Below are positions 42,695-52,162 of a stretch of DNA of 64,000 nucleotides, in pieces. The notes under the pieces were generated by a model. The model did not search any database. It saw nothing but the letters and a program-made list of their open reading frames with translations, and was not told the DNA's origin. The stretch is from Terriglobus roseus (GTDB lineage: Bacteria > Acidobacteriota > Terriglobia > Terriglobales > Acidobacteriaceae): NCBI RefSeq assembly GCF_900102185.1, contig NZ_LT629690.1, forward strand, positions 4,278,001 to 4,342,000. Direction: 5' to 3'. Position numbers and translations under genes: made by a program. The first letter of the stretch is position 1; each line of letters opens with the position of its first letter.

Positions 42695-44241
42695 GGCTGC
42701 ACCGGAAGCGGTCCTGCGGCGCGCCACTTATCGGCCCATTCAATAAAGTACGGAACATTCGGCAAGTCAGTGTGGCCGCCATCATGCTGTCGCCATGCAA
42801 GCTGACCATCAAGCAGTCCATGCAGCACCGGTGGCATCTGTACCTTGTCTGCGTGATAGTCGTTGGGAACACCAAGAGTCTTTGCGCCCAGCAGTTGATA
42901 CACAGGCTGCGCAGCCACTGTGGCCATGAAGCTGCCCTTCTGATCCAACCACTTCGCATCGCCCTTTTCAGGCACGCCATAGCTGATGAACAACAGCCGT
43001 GGTGCTGCGAGCGCAATCAAATCATGTGCGTCGACGGGGTTATCGCCCGGTGTCTTGCGACCGAACTTTCCATCCTCCGCGCCATACTTCATGAAGTTGC
43101 CAGCCATCCAGTAATACTCGCCACCCGTGAGGCTTTCGACAGCTTCACCAAAGTTGCGACGGCTAAGTTTCGCGCCGCCCTCACCGGATGATCCAATCAA
43201 TCCCATCGCAAAGCGAGGCTCAAACGCCATTGTCACCAGCGCGGCTTTGCCATAGCGCGAGACACCTTCAATGCCCACCTGCCTTGCATTCACCGAAGGG
43301 TCGGTCTCAAGATAATCCAGCACACGAGCCGCTCCCCACGCCCACGCGCGCAACGCTCCCCACTGCTCCGGTGTGCGCGGTTGGCCATGATTTGTAAGGC
43401 CAATGATGCCGCGCGTAATGCCCTGGCCGTTGTCGGCCTGAATGCTCGTCGTACTCAGCGCAACATAACCCCATCCCGCCGCAACAAGTTCATTCGTCGC
43501 AGGAAGTGTGTCTGCGGTATATGCGGGCAACCCCGGCGCACGACCTGTGAATGGATTCACTGCCTGCGATGCAATCGGGTTGTAAGCCGGATATTTGTCG
43601 AAGATTTCCTTAAGTGACGGATCCTGTTGCGCCAGCAGTTTGCGCAACGCTTCATTCACACGTTCCAGTTCCGGCGGAGTAGGCTGCGCAGGCGATGGCA
43701 GAACACTTTGCCCAAACATCACCAGCACCGGCACCGGACCTTTCACGTTTACCGGAATCACTTCGGTCGCTTCAATGTCGACGCTGATCGCGGGATATGC
43801 AGAGTTATCCACGTGTCCCACAAGCCGCTTTGCGATGACCGGAGTGCGGCCCACAAACTCCTTGTCCGTAAGCACCACGCGCCACGTCACACCGGGAATG
43901 TTTTTCGGAAGACGGCCATACATCTCGCGTTCCACATCTTCCACAATCTGCGGACGCCGCTCCGTCCACCACTGCTGCGGTGTGGTCACCTTCTTGCCAT
44001 TCTTCAGAGTCAACGGATCAGGAAGATCGGGATACGGATTCGCCTTCGACTCATCGTAGTTCGCGTGGTTTGGTGCTTTCTCATCACCGCTCGGGCCGGG
44101 ACGCAGCGTCTTGATGCCAAGCTGATCCATCATGTTCTGATGGTCCTGTTCGGCGGTGAACGTCACAGGAGCCTGCGCACGCGCAACTGCGCAACCGGTG
44201 ACCAGCAAGGCAAGTGCGGCCAGACAACGAATCGTCTTCAC
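42691..44241 (-). CDS. 4-O-methyl-glucuronoyl methylesterase, CE15 family
   Basis: 516 residues starting at GTG 44241, with TAGGAG 7 nt upstream. TGC near residue 17 (ALLVTGC) is a likely lipobox, so it may be a lipoprotein; alternatively a signal peptide. The alpha/beta-hydrolase fold shows VGIEGVSRYGKAAL, the CE15 nucleophile motif GxSRxGK, and DGGHTDLP with the catalytic His. VTWRVVLTD and GRLPKNIPG are further family marks. CE15 enzymes cut the ester between lignin and glucuronoxylan side chains. Adjacent GH67 acts on the glucuronate released. The gene overlaps aguA by 4 nt. Confidence 0.93.
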   Translation of the reverse strand: MKTIRCLAALALLVTGCAVARAQAPVTFTAEQDHQNMMDQLGIKTLRPGPSGDEKAPNHANYDESKANPYPDLPDPLTLKNGKKVTTPQQWWTERRPQIVEDVEREMYGRLPKNIPGVTWRVVLTDKEFVGRTPVIAKRLVGHVDNSAYPAISVDIEATEVIPVNVKGPVPVLVMFGQSVLPSPAQPTPPELERVNEALRKLLAQQDPSLKEIFDKYPAYNPIASQAVNPFTGRAPGLPAYTADTLPATNELVAAGWGYVALSTTSIQADNGQGITRGIIGLTNHGQPRTPEQWGALRAWAWGAARVLDYLETDPSVNARQVGIEGVSRYGKAALVTMAFEPRFAMGLIGSSGEGGAKLSRRNFGEAVESLTGGEYYWMAGNFMKYGAEDGKFGRKTPGDNPVDAHDLIALAAPRLLFISYGVPEKGDAKWLDQKGSFMATVAAQPVYQLLGAKTLGVPNDYHADKVQMPPVLHGLLDGQLAWRQHDGGHTDLPNVPYFIEWADKWRAAGPLPVQP

Positions 44242-44251
44242 GAATTTTCTC

Positions 44252-45634
44252 CTAGGCGTGCTGCGGCATGAATGCGTATTTGGCGCGCTGCGGACGCGAG
44301 AGCCACTTGTTCGCCGCGTCGTTATTCAGGAAGCGCTCGTTCACCGGATCCCAGTGCAGATGCTCATTCGGCATGTGCATCGCAATCTGATGCACCAGGC
44401 ATGTGGAACACGCGCGGTGCCCCATCTCGACGGGCGAAATATTCAACTGCCGTGTGTGAATGCAATCCAGCCAGTTGCCGTGCTGGTCCTCGCTCACATA
44501 AAGATGAATCTCATCCGGCCCAATAACCGATGTGAGGATCGCGGGATCACTCGCTTCCAGTCCGGTCGCCTTCACGTCTGCAGCCTTGCCCATGTCGGTT
44601 GGCGTCAACTGCTCAGTGCGCGTGACAAACACCCAACCCTTGGTGCCGATGAACTTAATGCCATTGCGGAAATCGCCGGAGATGTCCATCGTTACGCCAT
44701 TCGCGTAGCGAGCATGTGTCAGGAACTTGCCATGCACATTCCACAGGCCGCTCTTGGGAAACTCTGCAGTACCCCACACTTCCACAGGCCCTGTGTATTC
44801 CGTGTTCATGCCCCAGTGCGCGCTGTCAATGTGGTGCGCGCCCCAACCTGTAATCATGCCCGCGCCAAACTGTTCGCAACGCAACCATCCGGGCCTGTCG
44901 AAATCCTTCTGCGGATGCACACGCATCTCCGTGTAATACACATCCGGGGTAGTGCCCAGCCACGCGTCGTAATTGAAGCCATCGGGCACAGGCATGTGCG
45001 GCGCTTCCGGTCCTGCAGGGTCACCGGGCAGGCCCACTTCCACATGTTGCAAATCACCGATGCGACCATTGCGCACCAGCTCCGCCGCATAACGGAACTG
45101 CTTCCACGAACGCTGCTGGCTACCCACCTGCACAATGCGTCCAGTGGTGTTGGCAACATCGGAAAGATAGCGCCCTTCCGCAATCGTCAGCGATGCGGGC
45201 TTCTGCATGTAAACGTCTTTGCCCGCATGCACCGCAGCCACGGCGCAGGCCGCATGTTGATGATCCGGCGTGCTGATCACCACGGCGTCAATGTCCTTGT
45301 TCGCCAGCAGTTCGTGGAAGTCTGCATAGCCTGTAACGCCGTTGTACGGCGCGCCGCCACGCTTCTTGGAGTACACCCCGTTGATGAGCTGCTTGCCCTC
45401 TTCCACGCGATGCGCATCCAGGTCGCAGACCGCCATGATGTTGGCCTTGTCGTACTGCCAGATGCCCGGCAGATCATGTCCACGCGAGATGCGACCCACT
45501 CCGATCGCACCTACGTTGATGCGCTTCGACGGAGCGTACTGCCCAAAGACCGAAGAGGGAACAATCGTGGGGAAGCCGACGGCAGCACTTGCGGCTGCGG
45601 CACTCTTCAGAAAGCTGCGGCGAGAAACCTGCAT
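44252..45634 (-). CDS. Gfo/Idh/MocA-family oxidoreductase, Tat-exported
   Basis: 460 residues from ATG 45634 (AAGG about 10 nt upstream); a GTG at 45640 is nearly equivalent. QVSRRSFLKSAAAASAAVGF is a twin-arginine signal. The NAD(P) fold begins INVGAIGVGRISRGHDL, with VVISTPDHQHA; the usual EKP is MQKPASL here. The C-terminal half carries GWGAHHIDSAHWG and CIHTRQLNISPVEMGHRA. The family oxidises sugars or epimerises them with a tightly bound cofactor. Export with cofactor agrees with Tat. First gene of the glucuronate operon, 10 nt before CE15. The exact sugar is unknown. Confidence 0.9.
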   Translation of the reverse strand: MQVSRRSFLKSAAAASAAVGFPTIVPSSVFGQYAPSKRINVGAIGVGRISRGHDLPGIWQYDKANIMAVCDLDAHRVEEGKQLINGVYSKKRGGAPYNGVTGYADFHELLANKDIDAVVISTPDHQHAACAVAAVHAGKDVYMQKPASLTIAEGRYLSDVANTTGRIVQVGSQQRSWKQFRYAAELVRNGRIGDLQHVEVGLPGDPAGPEAPHMPVPDGFNYDAWLGTTPDVYYTEMRVHPQKDFDRPGWLRCEQFGAGMITGWGAHHIDSAHWGMNTEYTGPVEVWGTAEFPKSGLWNVHGKFLTHARYANGVTMDISGDFRNGIKFIGTKGWVFVTRTEQLTPTDMGKAADVKATGLEASDPAILTSVIGPDEIHLYVSEDQHGNWLDCIHTRQLNISPVEMGHRACSTCLVHQIAMHMPNEHLHWDPVNERFLNNDAANKWLSRPQRAKYAFMPQHA

Positions 45635-45640
45635 GGGCAC

Positions 45641-45962
45641 AACACCTTATCCGTCAGCGTGCGGCATACTGCGTTCTTAAAAGCCGCTCTGACAAGGAAT
45701 AATCCAGCCCCCGAACTATATCCGTGGATTTCTGTTCCTGTCCAGACAGAGATGCCGCCATTTCAAGGCTTCTTCACACGCATGAGGCTTGTGAGTCATC
45801 GGGCCCCGCTGCTGCCATCGCTTCAATAAAGATGCGTGAGAATTTGGAACCATAAGGAACCATTTCGTTTGCGCACCACTTCGTCCGCACGAAATGTTCG
45901 AAAACGATAACATTCGACATCACGCACATTTGCAAAAAACATGAGGTGATCCCAACCAGAAA
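45641..45962. promoter_or_regulatory. divergent control region between the glucuronate operon and the APC permease
   Basis: 322 nt without a supportable gene. AATGTT (45893-45898) and AACATT (45909-45914) flank 10 nt with near-dyad symmetry, resembling LacI-type operators. GAGGTGATC (45943-45951), complementary to the 16S 3' end, precedes the permease ATG. Confidence 0.4.
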
Positions 45963-47288
45963 ATGACCATGACTCCTGCGCGCAAACTGAAGTTGATCCC
46001 ACTCCTCGCGGCCACCTATTTCATGGTTTCCGGTGGCCCATACGGGTTGGAAGACATCATCGGCTTTGCCGGTTACGGTCGCGCACTTCTGTTGCTCTTG
46101 CTGCTCCCTTTTGTGTGGAGCCTGCCCACCGCACTGATGCTGGGTGAACTGTCCGCAGCCATGCCGGAAGAGGGCGGCTTTTACGTTTGGGTTCGCCGCG
46201 CCATGGGGCCGTTCTGGGGATTTCAGGAAGCGTGGCTATCTCTTGCCGCTTCCATCTTCGACATGGCCATCTACCCGACCATCTTCGTCGATTACCTTGG
46301 CCGTGTCGCTCCAGCCATGACCAGCGGACACCGAGGCCTGGCGCTTGAGATCGGCGTCGTGCTCCTCTCGGCACTGTGGAATCTGCGCGGCGCAAAGTCG
46401 GTGGGCGATGGCTCTGTCTTCATCTGGCTGCTCGCCCTCAGCCCGTTTGTCGCACTGGTTGTTCTCGCCATTTACTCGGGATCGCACACACCGCACGCTG
46501 CCATGGGCGCGCCCTCACGCATCGATCTTCCTGCCGCGATCCTCGTGGCCATGTGGAATTACATGGGCTGGGATAACGCAACCACCATCGCCAGCGAAGT
46601 GGAAGAACCGCAGCGGGTTTATCCGCGCGTGATGTTGCTGGCCGCGGGCATGGTCATGCTCACGTATCTCATTCCCATCGCAGCGGTGGCATGGGCGGGC
46701 ATTCCCGCGGATCGCTTCTCCACCGGCGCATGGGCAGATGCAGCGCATCTTCTCGGCGGCACAGCGCTTGCGGTCGGAGTGGTCCTCGCAGGGTCGCTCG
46801 ACAGCATGGGCACGTTCAACGCGCTCACACTCAGCTACACACGCCTGCCGTATGCAATGGCCTGCGACGGCTTGCTCCCCAGCGTGTTTGCAAAGCGCAA
46901 TCGTAACGATGTGCCATGGGTTTCGCTGATCGTATGCGCCACATGCTGGGCACTTGCGTTGAAGCTCACGTTTGAACGCCTCATCACCATCGACGTGTTG
47001 TTGTGGGGACTATCACTGATCCTGGAGTTCGCCGCGCTCGTCATCCTGCGGCGACGCCAACCGCAGATGCCGCGTCCCTTCCGCGTGCCGGGTCCCACAT
47101 GGTTTGCCGTGGTCCTGGGGTGCGGTCCCGTTGGCCTGATGCTCTTCGCGCTGTGGGCCGCCCGCGATGAACACGTCGGCCATCTTCCGGCGCTGGCATT
47201 CGCACTCATCATCGCGGCCTGCGGTATCCCCTTGTACCTGCTTGCCTCGCGGAGTATGCTGCGTTCGCGTCAACGCAAAACCTCCTGA
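45963..47288 (+). CDS. APC-superfamily amino acid / amine permease
   Basis: 441 residues with about 12 membrane helices. LAATYFMVSGGPYGLEDIIGFAG is the first helix with the Gly-rich unwound segment. PTALMLGELSAAMPEEGGFYVW is the classical APC motif after helix 2. AAILVAMWNYMGWDNATTIASEVEEP is a helix 6 signature. Substrate is probably an amino acid or polyamine. Start ATG 45963 (a second ATG is at 45969). A strong but distant ribosome site, GAGGTGATC, lies 11 nt before. Divergent from the glucuronate operon, so co-regulation is possible but not proven. Confidence 0.9.
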   Translation: MTMTPARKLKLIPLLAATYFMVSGGPYGLEDIIGFAGYGRALLLLLLLPFVWSLPTALMLGELSAAMPEEGGFYVWVRRAMGPFWGFQEAWLSLAASIFDMAIYPTIFVDYLGRVAPAMTSGHRGLALEIGVVLLSALWNLRGAKSVGDGSVFIWLLALSPFVALVVLAIYSGSHTPHAAMGAPSRIDLPAAILVAMWNYMGWDNATTIASEVEEPQRVYPRVMLLAAGMVMLTYLIPIAAVAWAGIPADRFSTGAWADAAHLLGGTALAVGVVLAGSLDSMGTFNALTLSYTRLPYAMACDGLLPSVFAKRNRNDVPWVSLIVCATCWALALKLTFERLITIDVLLWGLSLILEFAALVILRRRQPQMPRPFRVPGPTWFAVVLGCGPVGLMLFALWAARDEHVGHLPALAFALIIAACGIPLYLLASRSMLRSRQRKTS

Positions 47289-47376
47289 AAAAATTTCTGC
47301 ACCCTTTCTTCAAACGTCAGAATCCGATAGATGCAGTTGTTTTGATATCGAATTACTTCACGCAGAGGGACTCGCA

Positions 47377-47766
47377 ATGAAACTCGCAGCAACCATCGCA
47401 CGTTATCTGCTGGGACTGATCTTTACGGTCTTCGGCCTGAATGGATTCCTGAACTTCATCAAACAGCCGCCACCGGCAGACCCGAACGCCATCCACTTCT
47501 TCACCGGTGTTGCCGTTTCGCATTATGCATATATGTTCTTTGGCTTTCAGCTCATCGCGGGATTGCTTCTGCTGAGCGGCTACTTCGTCTCTCTCGCACT
47601 GACGATTCTTGCAGCGGAGCTGGTGAACATTCTCACCTTCCACGCCACCATGAACCCGGAAGGTATTGCGCCTGGACTGCTGGCCGCCGTGCTTTGGATC
47701 ATCGTCTTCCTGCAATACCGCGCCAGCTTCGCCCCGCTCTTCGCCGCGAAGCCGCCAATCGAGTAA
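47377..47766 (+). CDS. DoxX-like membrane protein
   Basis: 129 residues from ATG 47377 (GAGGG 8 nt upstream); longer reading frames overlap the permease gene. It has four membrane helices: IARYLLGLIFTVFGLNGFLNF, AYMFFGFQLIAGLLLLSGYF, LALTILAAELVNILTF and LLAAVLWIIVFLQYRASF. It fits the DoxX / DUF417-like superfamily of small membrane proteins found with respiratory or stress proteins. The function is unknown. Next to a hairpin at 47793-47829. Confidence 0.78.
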   Translation: MKLAATIARYLLGLIFTVFGLNGFLNFIKQPPPADPNAIHFFTGVAVSHYAYMFFGFQLIAGLLLLSGYFVSLALTILAAELVNILTFHATMNPEGIAPGLLAAVLWIIVFLQYRASFAPLFAAKPPIE

Positions 47767-47792
47767 GCATCTTTCAAAAGAAACTGTAGATA

Positions 47793-47829
47793 GCGCATAC
47801 GTTTCCCGCGTATAGAGAAACGTATGCGC
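47793..47829 (+). promoter_or_regulatory. perfect inverted repeat containing the start codon of the serine hydrolase gene
   Basis: GCGCATACGTTTC (47793-47805) and GAAACGTATGCGC (47817-47829) pair over 13 bp around an 11-nt loop. The ATG at 47824-47826 lies in the right arm and no Shine-Dalgarno is visible. TATAGA (47811-47816) in the loop is 7 nt before the ATG. It may be a translation-blocking hairpin, an operator, or a terminator of the DoxX-like gene (no T-run follows). Confidence 0.6.
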
Positions 47830-49176
47830 TTCCGTTCGTTGTTCTCTGCCTGTTGTGTTGCCCTTTGCTTTCTTCCGCTACTTGCCTTATCGCAAACGGC
47901 GCAGCAGTCTTCGCGTATGCAGCAGATTGTCGAAGGCTACGTTCATGAAAATCACTTCATGGGCGTGGTGCTGGTAGCAGAAGGTGATCGCGTTCTTCTG
48001 CAAAAGGCTTATGGCGATGCCGATCTGGAATGGCAAACGCCGCACACACTCGATGGCCGCTTTCGCATCGGCTCGCTTACCAAGCAGTTCACCGCCGCCA
48101 GCATTCTTCTGCTGATGCAGCAGGGCAGGGTGCATCTGGATGATCCCATCCGCACCTACTATCCCGAAGCTCCCGCAGCGTGGGACCAGGTCACCATTCG
48201 CCGATTGCTGAACCACACCGCAGGCGTGCCAAACTTCACCAGCCTCCCGGACTACTCCAGCACCCAGCGCCTTCCCGTAACACCACAACAGTTGATCGCG
48301 CGCTTCCGCGACAAGCCGTTGGACTTCACACCTGGAAGCAAGATGAAGTACAGCAACTCCGGCTACGCGCTGTTGGGATGGGTGATTGAAAAAGCCAGCG
48401 GCATGCCCTATCGCGAGTATCTGCAGAAGAGCATCTTCACACCGCTGAATATGACGGAGACCGGATACGACAACCCGGCAACCATCGTCCCCAAGCGTGT
48501 TCACGGCTACGCTCTGCAGGATGGCAAGTTCAGCAACGCCGACTTCATCGACATGAGCCTTCCCTACGCCGCGGGTGGGTTCTATTCCACCGCAGGCGAT
48601 CTGCTCAAGTGGGAGCTCGGCCTTTACGGTGGCAAGGTATTGTCAGCGGAATCGCTGAACATGATGCTCACACCAGAGCCAAAGCAGACCTACGCCTTCG
48701 GCATTTCGGAACATACTGTCGCAGGCCACAAGCGCTATGACCACGATGGTGGCGTCGATGGATTCAACGCCGACATGATCTATTACCCCGAGAAGCAACT
48801 CAGCGTCATCGCCTTAACGAACGTCGAGGGCATCATCGCAGACCGCGTCGCCGATGCACTCGGTCGCTTTGTCATGGGCGAAAACGTAATTCTGCCATTC
48901 GAACGCAAAGAAGTTTCCATCGCGCCGTCTACGCTGAACGAATACGCAGGAACCTACACCGAAGCTGACGGCACACAGGATGGCATCACAGTAGAAGATG
49001 GCCACCTGGTGCTGACATCCGGTGCACGGAAGCGGCCTCCGCTCTCTGCAGAGTCGGAGACCCGCTTCTTCTCGCGCACGATGGACTTACAAGTTGAGTT
49101 CCAACGCGAGGCAGGCAAAGCCTCTTCCCTCACCATCACGCTCGGCGGCAATCAGACAACCGCCACACGACACTAA
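47824..49176 (+). CDS. exported class C beta-lactamase-fold serine hydrolase
   Basis: 450 residues. A signal peptide (SACCVALCFLPLLALSQ) is followed by the penicillin-binding fold: GSLTKQFTAASI holds the nucleophile Ser of SxxK, KYSNSGYALLGW the YxN box, and YDHDGGVDGF a HDGG in place of KTG. Such proteins include esterases, peptidases and PBP-like hydrolases rather than true beta-lactamases. A C-terminal lipocalin-like extension (residues 360-450, LNEYAGTYTE) is typical of the Acidobacteria versions. The start codon is embedded in a hairpin. It ends 3 nt from the convergent fucosidase gene. Confidence 0.9.
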   Translation: MRFRSLFSACCVALCFLPLLALSQTAQQSSRMQQIVEGYVHENHFMGVVLVAEGDRVLLQKAYGDADLEWQTPHTLDGRFRIGSLTKQFTAASILLLMQQGRVHLDDPIRTYYPEAPAAWDQVTIRRLLNHTAGVPNFTSLPDYSSTQRLPVTPQQLIARFRDKPLDFTPGSKMKYSNSGYALLGWVIEKASGMPYREYLQKSIFTPLNMTETGYDNPATIVPKRVHGYALQDGKFSNADFIDMSLPYAAGGFYSTAGDLLKWELGLYGGKVLSAESLNMMLTPEPKQTYAFGISEHTVAGHKRYDHDGGVDGFNADMIYYPEKQLSVIALTNVEGIIADRVADALGRFVMGENVILPFERKEVSIAPSTLNEYAGTYTEADGTQDGITVEDGHLVLTSGARKRPPLSAESETRFFSRTMDLQVEFQREAGKASSLTITLGGNQTTATRH

Positions 49177-49179
49177 GCA

Positions 49180-50823
49180 CTACGTCGTGATGCGCAGCAC
49201 ATAGGCGTAGGGATTCGGCTTGTCCGAAGGCATGGTGACCTCCAACGCATCCGCTGTCTGCGTCCACTTCAGCGGTGCCGCTTTCGGCAGCATCTCCACG
49301 CGATGAATCGATGCAGGCGTGTGTTCGCCACCGCGCTTCATCGACTTAATACGCACCTTGCCATCCGTAGGCCACGCCAGCACAAAGGCGTAAATAACAT
49401 TGCCCTTCTCGGTGAAACGAATGTCCTCCGCTGTATGCGGACGCGTCTTCTCGCTGAAGTTCTTTTCAATCGGCTCCGGCGGCCCCTCACCAAAGACCTT
49501 CCAAGGACGCGTGCCGTAAATCGCCTCGCCATGTACAGGAACCCACGAAGCAAGCTGTTGCAGAAACGCGTGCTCGTCTTCATCAAGACTGCCGTCGCCA
49601 CGCACCGGAACGCTCAGCAGCAGGTTGCCATTCTTGCTGATCACATCAATCAGCAGCGCAATGACGGTATCGGCAGTCTTGTACTTATGCTGCTCAAACA
49701 GCGAACGCTTGTAATGCCAATCACCAATGCAGGTATCTGTTTGCCACGGCTCCGCAAGAATCTCTGTAGAGCGTGAGCGTTCAATGTCTAGCGTGAATCC
49801 GCCCATGTGGTTCGGGCCGGGCTTCTTCGCAAACACCACAGCCTGCTGCGATCCATGTCGCGCAACGCTGGTGTTGTACAGATGCGCCGTCACACTCAAA
49901 CCCTTATCGCCAAAGGGCAATTCCTCATCGTCAAAGTACACAAGGTCAGGGTTGTACTTATCGAAGAGTTCTTTGCAACGCAGAAACCACAGCTCTGAAA
50001 AGTGAGGATTCTGCGGCGGATCTTCCTCATGCCACTTGCCATCGTGATCCTTGTGCCATGCATTCTGCGCGGCAATGGTGTTCACGCCATCGGGCATCGC
50101 GAGATCGGTGCGACCTGCATACAGAGCCTGCGGATCATAGCCCTCCCACCACTTGCCTTTGCCATCGGCCTTGGTCAGTGTGGCTGCGTCGTAACGCTGA
50201 TTCGCCAACGGCCCAACCGCGTCATATCCATACGCCACCTGGAACCAGTGCCACGCATGCGAGCTGTGGTTTGACACGCCAAACTTCATGCCATGCGCAC
50301 GCGCTACCTTTTCCCACGTGCCAATAATGTCGCGCTTCGGCCCAATACGTGTTGAGTTCCACGGATGATACGTCGATGCGTAGTTATCAAAGTTGTCGTG
50401 ATGATTGGCCAGCGCAAAGAAGTACTTAGCACCCGCAGCCTGATAGAGCTGCATCATCTGCTCGGGCTGCCACTTCTCTGCCTTCCACAGATTGTCAATC
50501 TCCATGAAGCCAAACTTCGTGGGATGACCATAGTGCTTCACATGCCAGTCGTAGATGGGGTCGCCCTGCATGTACATCTTGCGTGCGTACCAATCGCCCT
50601 GCTCGGGCACGCACTGCGCGCTCCAATGCGCCCATATGCCAAACTTCGCATCGCGAAACCAGTCCGGCGTTTTATAGTGCGCCTTCAGCGAATCCCACGT
50701 AGGTTGAAACGGGCCGGAAGCAATGCGCATGGCACTCTGAGGCCACATGGAAGCAGCACGTGCAGCAGCCACTGTTGCGGCGCTGCCCTGAAGAAAACGA
50801 CGGCGAGACAAGTGCGAGAGCAT
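49180..50823 (-). CDS. alpha-L-fucosidase, GH29 family, Tat-exported
   Basis: 547 residues from ATG 50823 (AGGA 8 nt upstream, a second ATG at 50832). HLSRRRFLQGSAATVAAARA is a twin-arginine signal. FGIWAHWSAQCVPEQGDWYAR and YFFALANHHDNFDNYAS are GH29 hallmarks; DLVYFDDEELPF contains the nucleophile Asp region. The C-terminal part (VRGDGSLDEDE, RPWKVFGEGP) completes the family profile. It would cut fucose from plant or microbial glycans. It is near the xylan genes, but not in their operon. Confidence 0.93.
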   Translation of the reverse strand: MLSHLSRRRFLQGSAATVAAARAASMWPQSAMRIASGPFQPTWDSLKAHYKTPDWFRDAKFGIWAHWSAQCVPEQGDWYARKMYMQGDPIYDWHVKHYGHPTKFGFMEIDNLWKAEKWQPEQMMQLYQAAGAKYFFALANHHDNFDNYASTYHPWNSTRIGPKRDIIGTWEKVARAHGMKFGVSNHSSHAWHWFQVAYGYDAVGPLANQRYDAATLTKADGKGKWWEGYDPQALYAGRTDLAMPDGVNTIAAQNAWHKDHDGKWHEEDPPQNPHFSELWFLRCKELFDKYNPDLVYFDDEELPFGDKGLSVTAHLYNTSVARHGSQQAVVFAKKPGPNHMGGFTLDIERSRSTEILAEPWQTDTCIGDWHYKRSLFEQHKYKTADTVIALLIDVISKNGNLLLSVPVRGDGSLDEDEHAFLQQLASWVPVHGEAIYGTRPWKVFGEGPPEPIEKNFSEKTRPHTAEDIRFTEKGNVIYAFVLAWPTDGKVRIKSMKRGGEHTPASIHRVEMLPKAAPLKWTQTADALEVTMPSDKPNPYAYVLRITT

Positions 50824-50881
50824 GGCCAACATCCTACTCTCACACCCATCATCGCCGCATGATGACGTTCTGATTGTGTAA

Positions 50882-52126
50882 CTACGAGACGTTAACGATC
50901 TTCGTCTTCTTGCCCAGCTTCACCAGCAGTTCAACAGTTCCCGCCGCAATAGCAAGCCGCGCATCGTCCACTGTCACGTTGTCTACCTTCACGGCCTTCT
51001 CGGCACGTTTGCGACGCGCCTCACCCATACTCGCGCAGAAGCCTGCAGCCACCATCAACTTGTCTGTGCCAATGGTGTTAGTTGCTTCTTCAAACGCAAG
51101 GTCAGCCTTCGCCAGCGACACGCGTTCTGTGTCCTCGCTGGTGCCGCCCTTCTGAAACTGTGTGGACCAGTTCTCTTCCGCACGCAACGCATCTTCTGGT
51201 GACGAGAAGCCCGCAGTGATGGTGCGCGCCATGGCCTTCTTCGCATCCATGGGATGCAGAGAACCATCGGCAACCTTCACCTTCATCGTTTCAATCTCGC
51301 TGGCCGGAACGTCCGTCAGCAGCGTCCAGTAGCGCCACATCAGATCGTCGCCAACGGTCATCAGCTTGCCGAACATCTCAAACGGCGGCTCATCCACGCC
51401 AATGTAGTTGCCCAGTGACTTGCTCATCTTCTGCACGCCATCCAGGCCTTCAATGATGGGCATCATCAGGATGATCTGTGGCTGTTGGCCGAAGTGGCGC
51501 TGCAGATCGCGACCACGCATCAGGTTGAATTTCTGATCCGTGCCACCAAGCTCCACATCGCTCTGAAGCGCAACGGAATCGTAGCCCTGCACGATGGGGT
51601 AGATCAGTTCGTGCAGCGCAATCGGCTCCTCGTTGTTGAAGCGCTTGTGGAAGTCCTCGCGCTCCAACATCTGGCTCACGGTGAACTGCGCCATCAACCT
51701 CACCATCTCAGCGAAGTCAAGCTTGTCCAGCCATTCGGAGTTCCAGCGAATCTCGGTCTTATCGCGATCCAGGATGCGAAAGACCTGATCCTGATATGTC
51801 TTCGCGTTGGCTGCAATCTGTTCGCGCGTCAGCGGCTTGCGCGTCTGCGACTTGCCTGTGGGATCGCCGATCAGCGCCGTCGAATCGCCAATGAGGAAGA
51901 TGACCGTATGGCCAAGCTGTTGAAAGTGGCGCAGCTTACGCATCAGAACGGTGTGGCCCAGGTGAAGATCGGGCGCTGTGGGATCAAACCCGGCCTTAAT
52001 GCGCATGGGTTTGCCGCTGGCAAGCGAAGCTTCAATGCGCTTCGTCAGTTCGTCCAGCGGGATGATTTCGGCAGCGCCCTTGGTAATAAGGTCAAGCTGC
52101 TCATTCAGTGGCGGGAAATTAGCCAT
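50882..52126 (-). CDS. tyrS: tyrosyl-tRNA synthetase
   Basis: 414 residues, starting [14 protein letters not shown] at ATG 52126; ATG 52132 adds two residues. Class I signatures are [13 protein letters not shown] (HIGH variant) and KMSKSLGNY (KMSKS). Tyr recognition regions include [31 protein letters not shown]. An S4 RNA-binding domain ends the protein (about 350-414, [17 protein letters not shown]). It charges tRNA(Tyr). Length is normal for the TyrZ-like type. Divergent from a DUF3253 gene 37 nt away. Confidence 0.97.
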   Translation of the reverse strand: MANFPPLNEQLDLITKGAAEIIPLDELTKRIEASLASGKPMRIKAGFDPTAPDLHLGHTVLMRKLRHFQQLGHTVIFLIGDSTALIGDPTGKSQTRKPLTREQIAANAKTYQDQVFRILDRDKTEIRWNSEWLDKLDFAEMVRLMAQFTVSQMLEREDFHKRFNNEEPIALHELIYPIVQGYDSVALQSDVELGGTDQKFNLMRGRDLQRHFGQQPQIILMMPIIEGLDGVQKMSKSLGNYIGVDEPPFEMFGKLMTVGDDLMWRYWTLLTDVPASEIETMKVKVADGSLHPMDAKKAMARTITAGFSSPEDALRAEENWSTQFQKGGTSEDTERVSLAKADLAFEEATNTIGTDKLMVAAGFCASMGEARRKRAEKAVKVDNVTVDDARLAIAAGTVELLVKLGKKTKIVNVS

Positions 52127-52162
52127 AACCATCTAAGTGTAAAAGATGGGAGCCATTTCGCT

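Noticed and set aside
44156-45829. 557-residue + strand frame over the Gfo/Idh gene
   Set aside because: Composition is that of an antisense shadow; the minus-strand gene carries the Tat signal and NAD fold.
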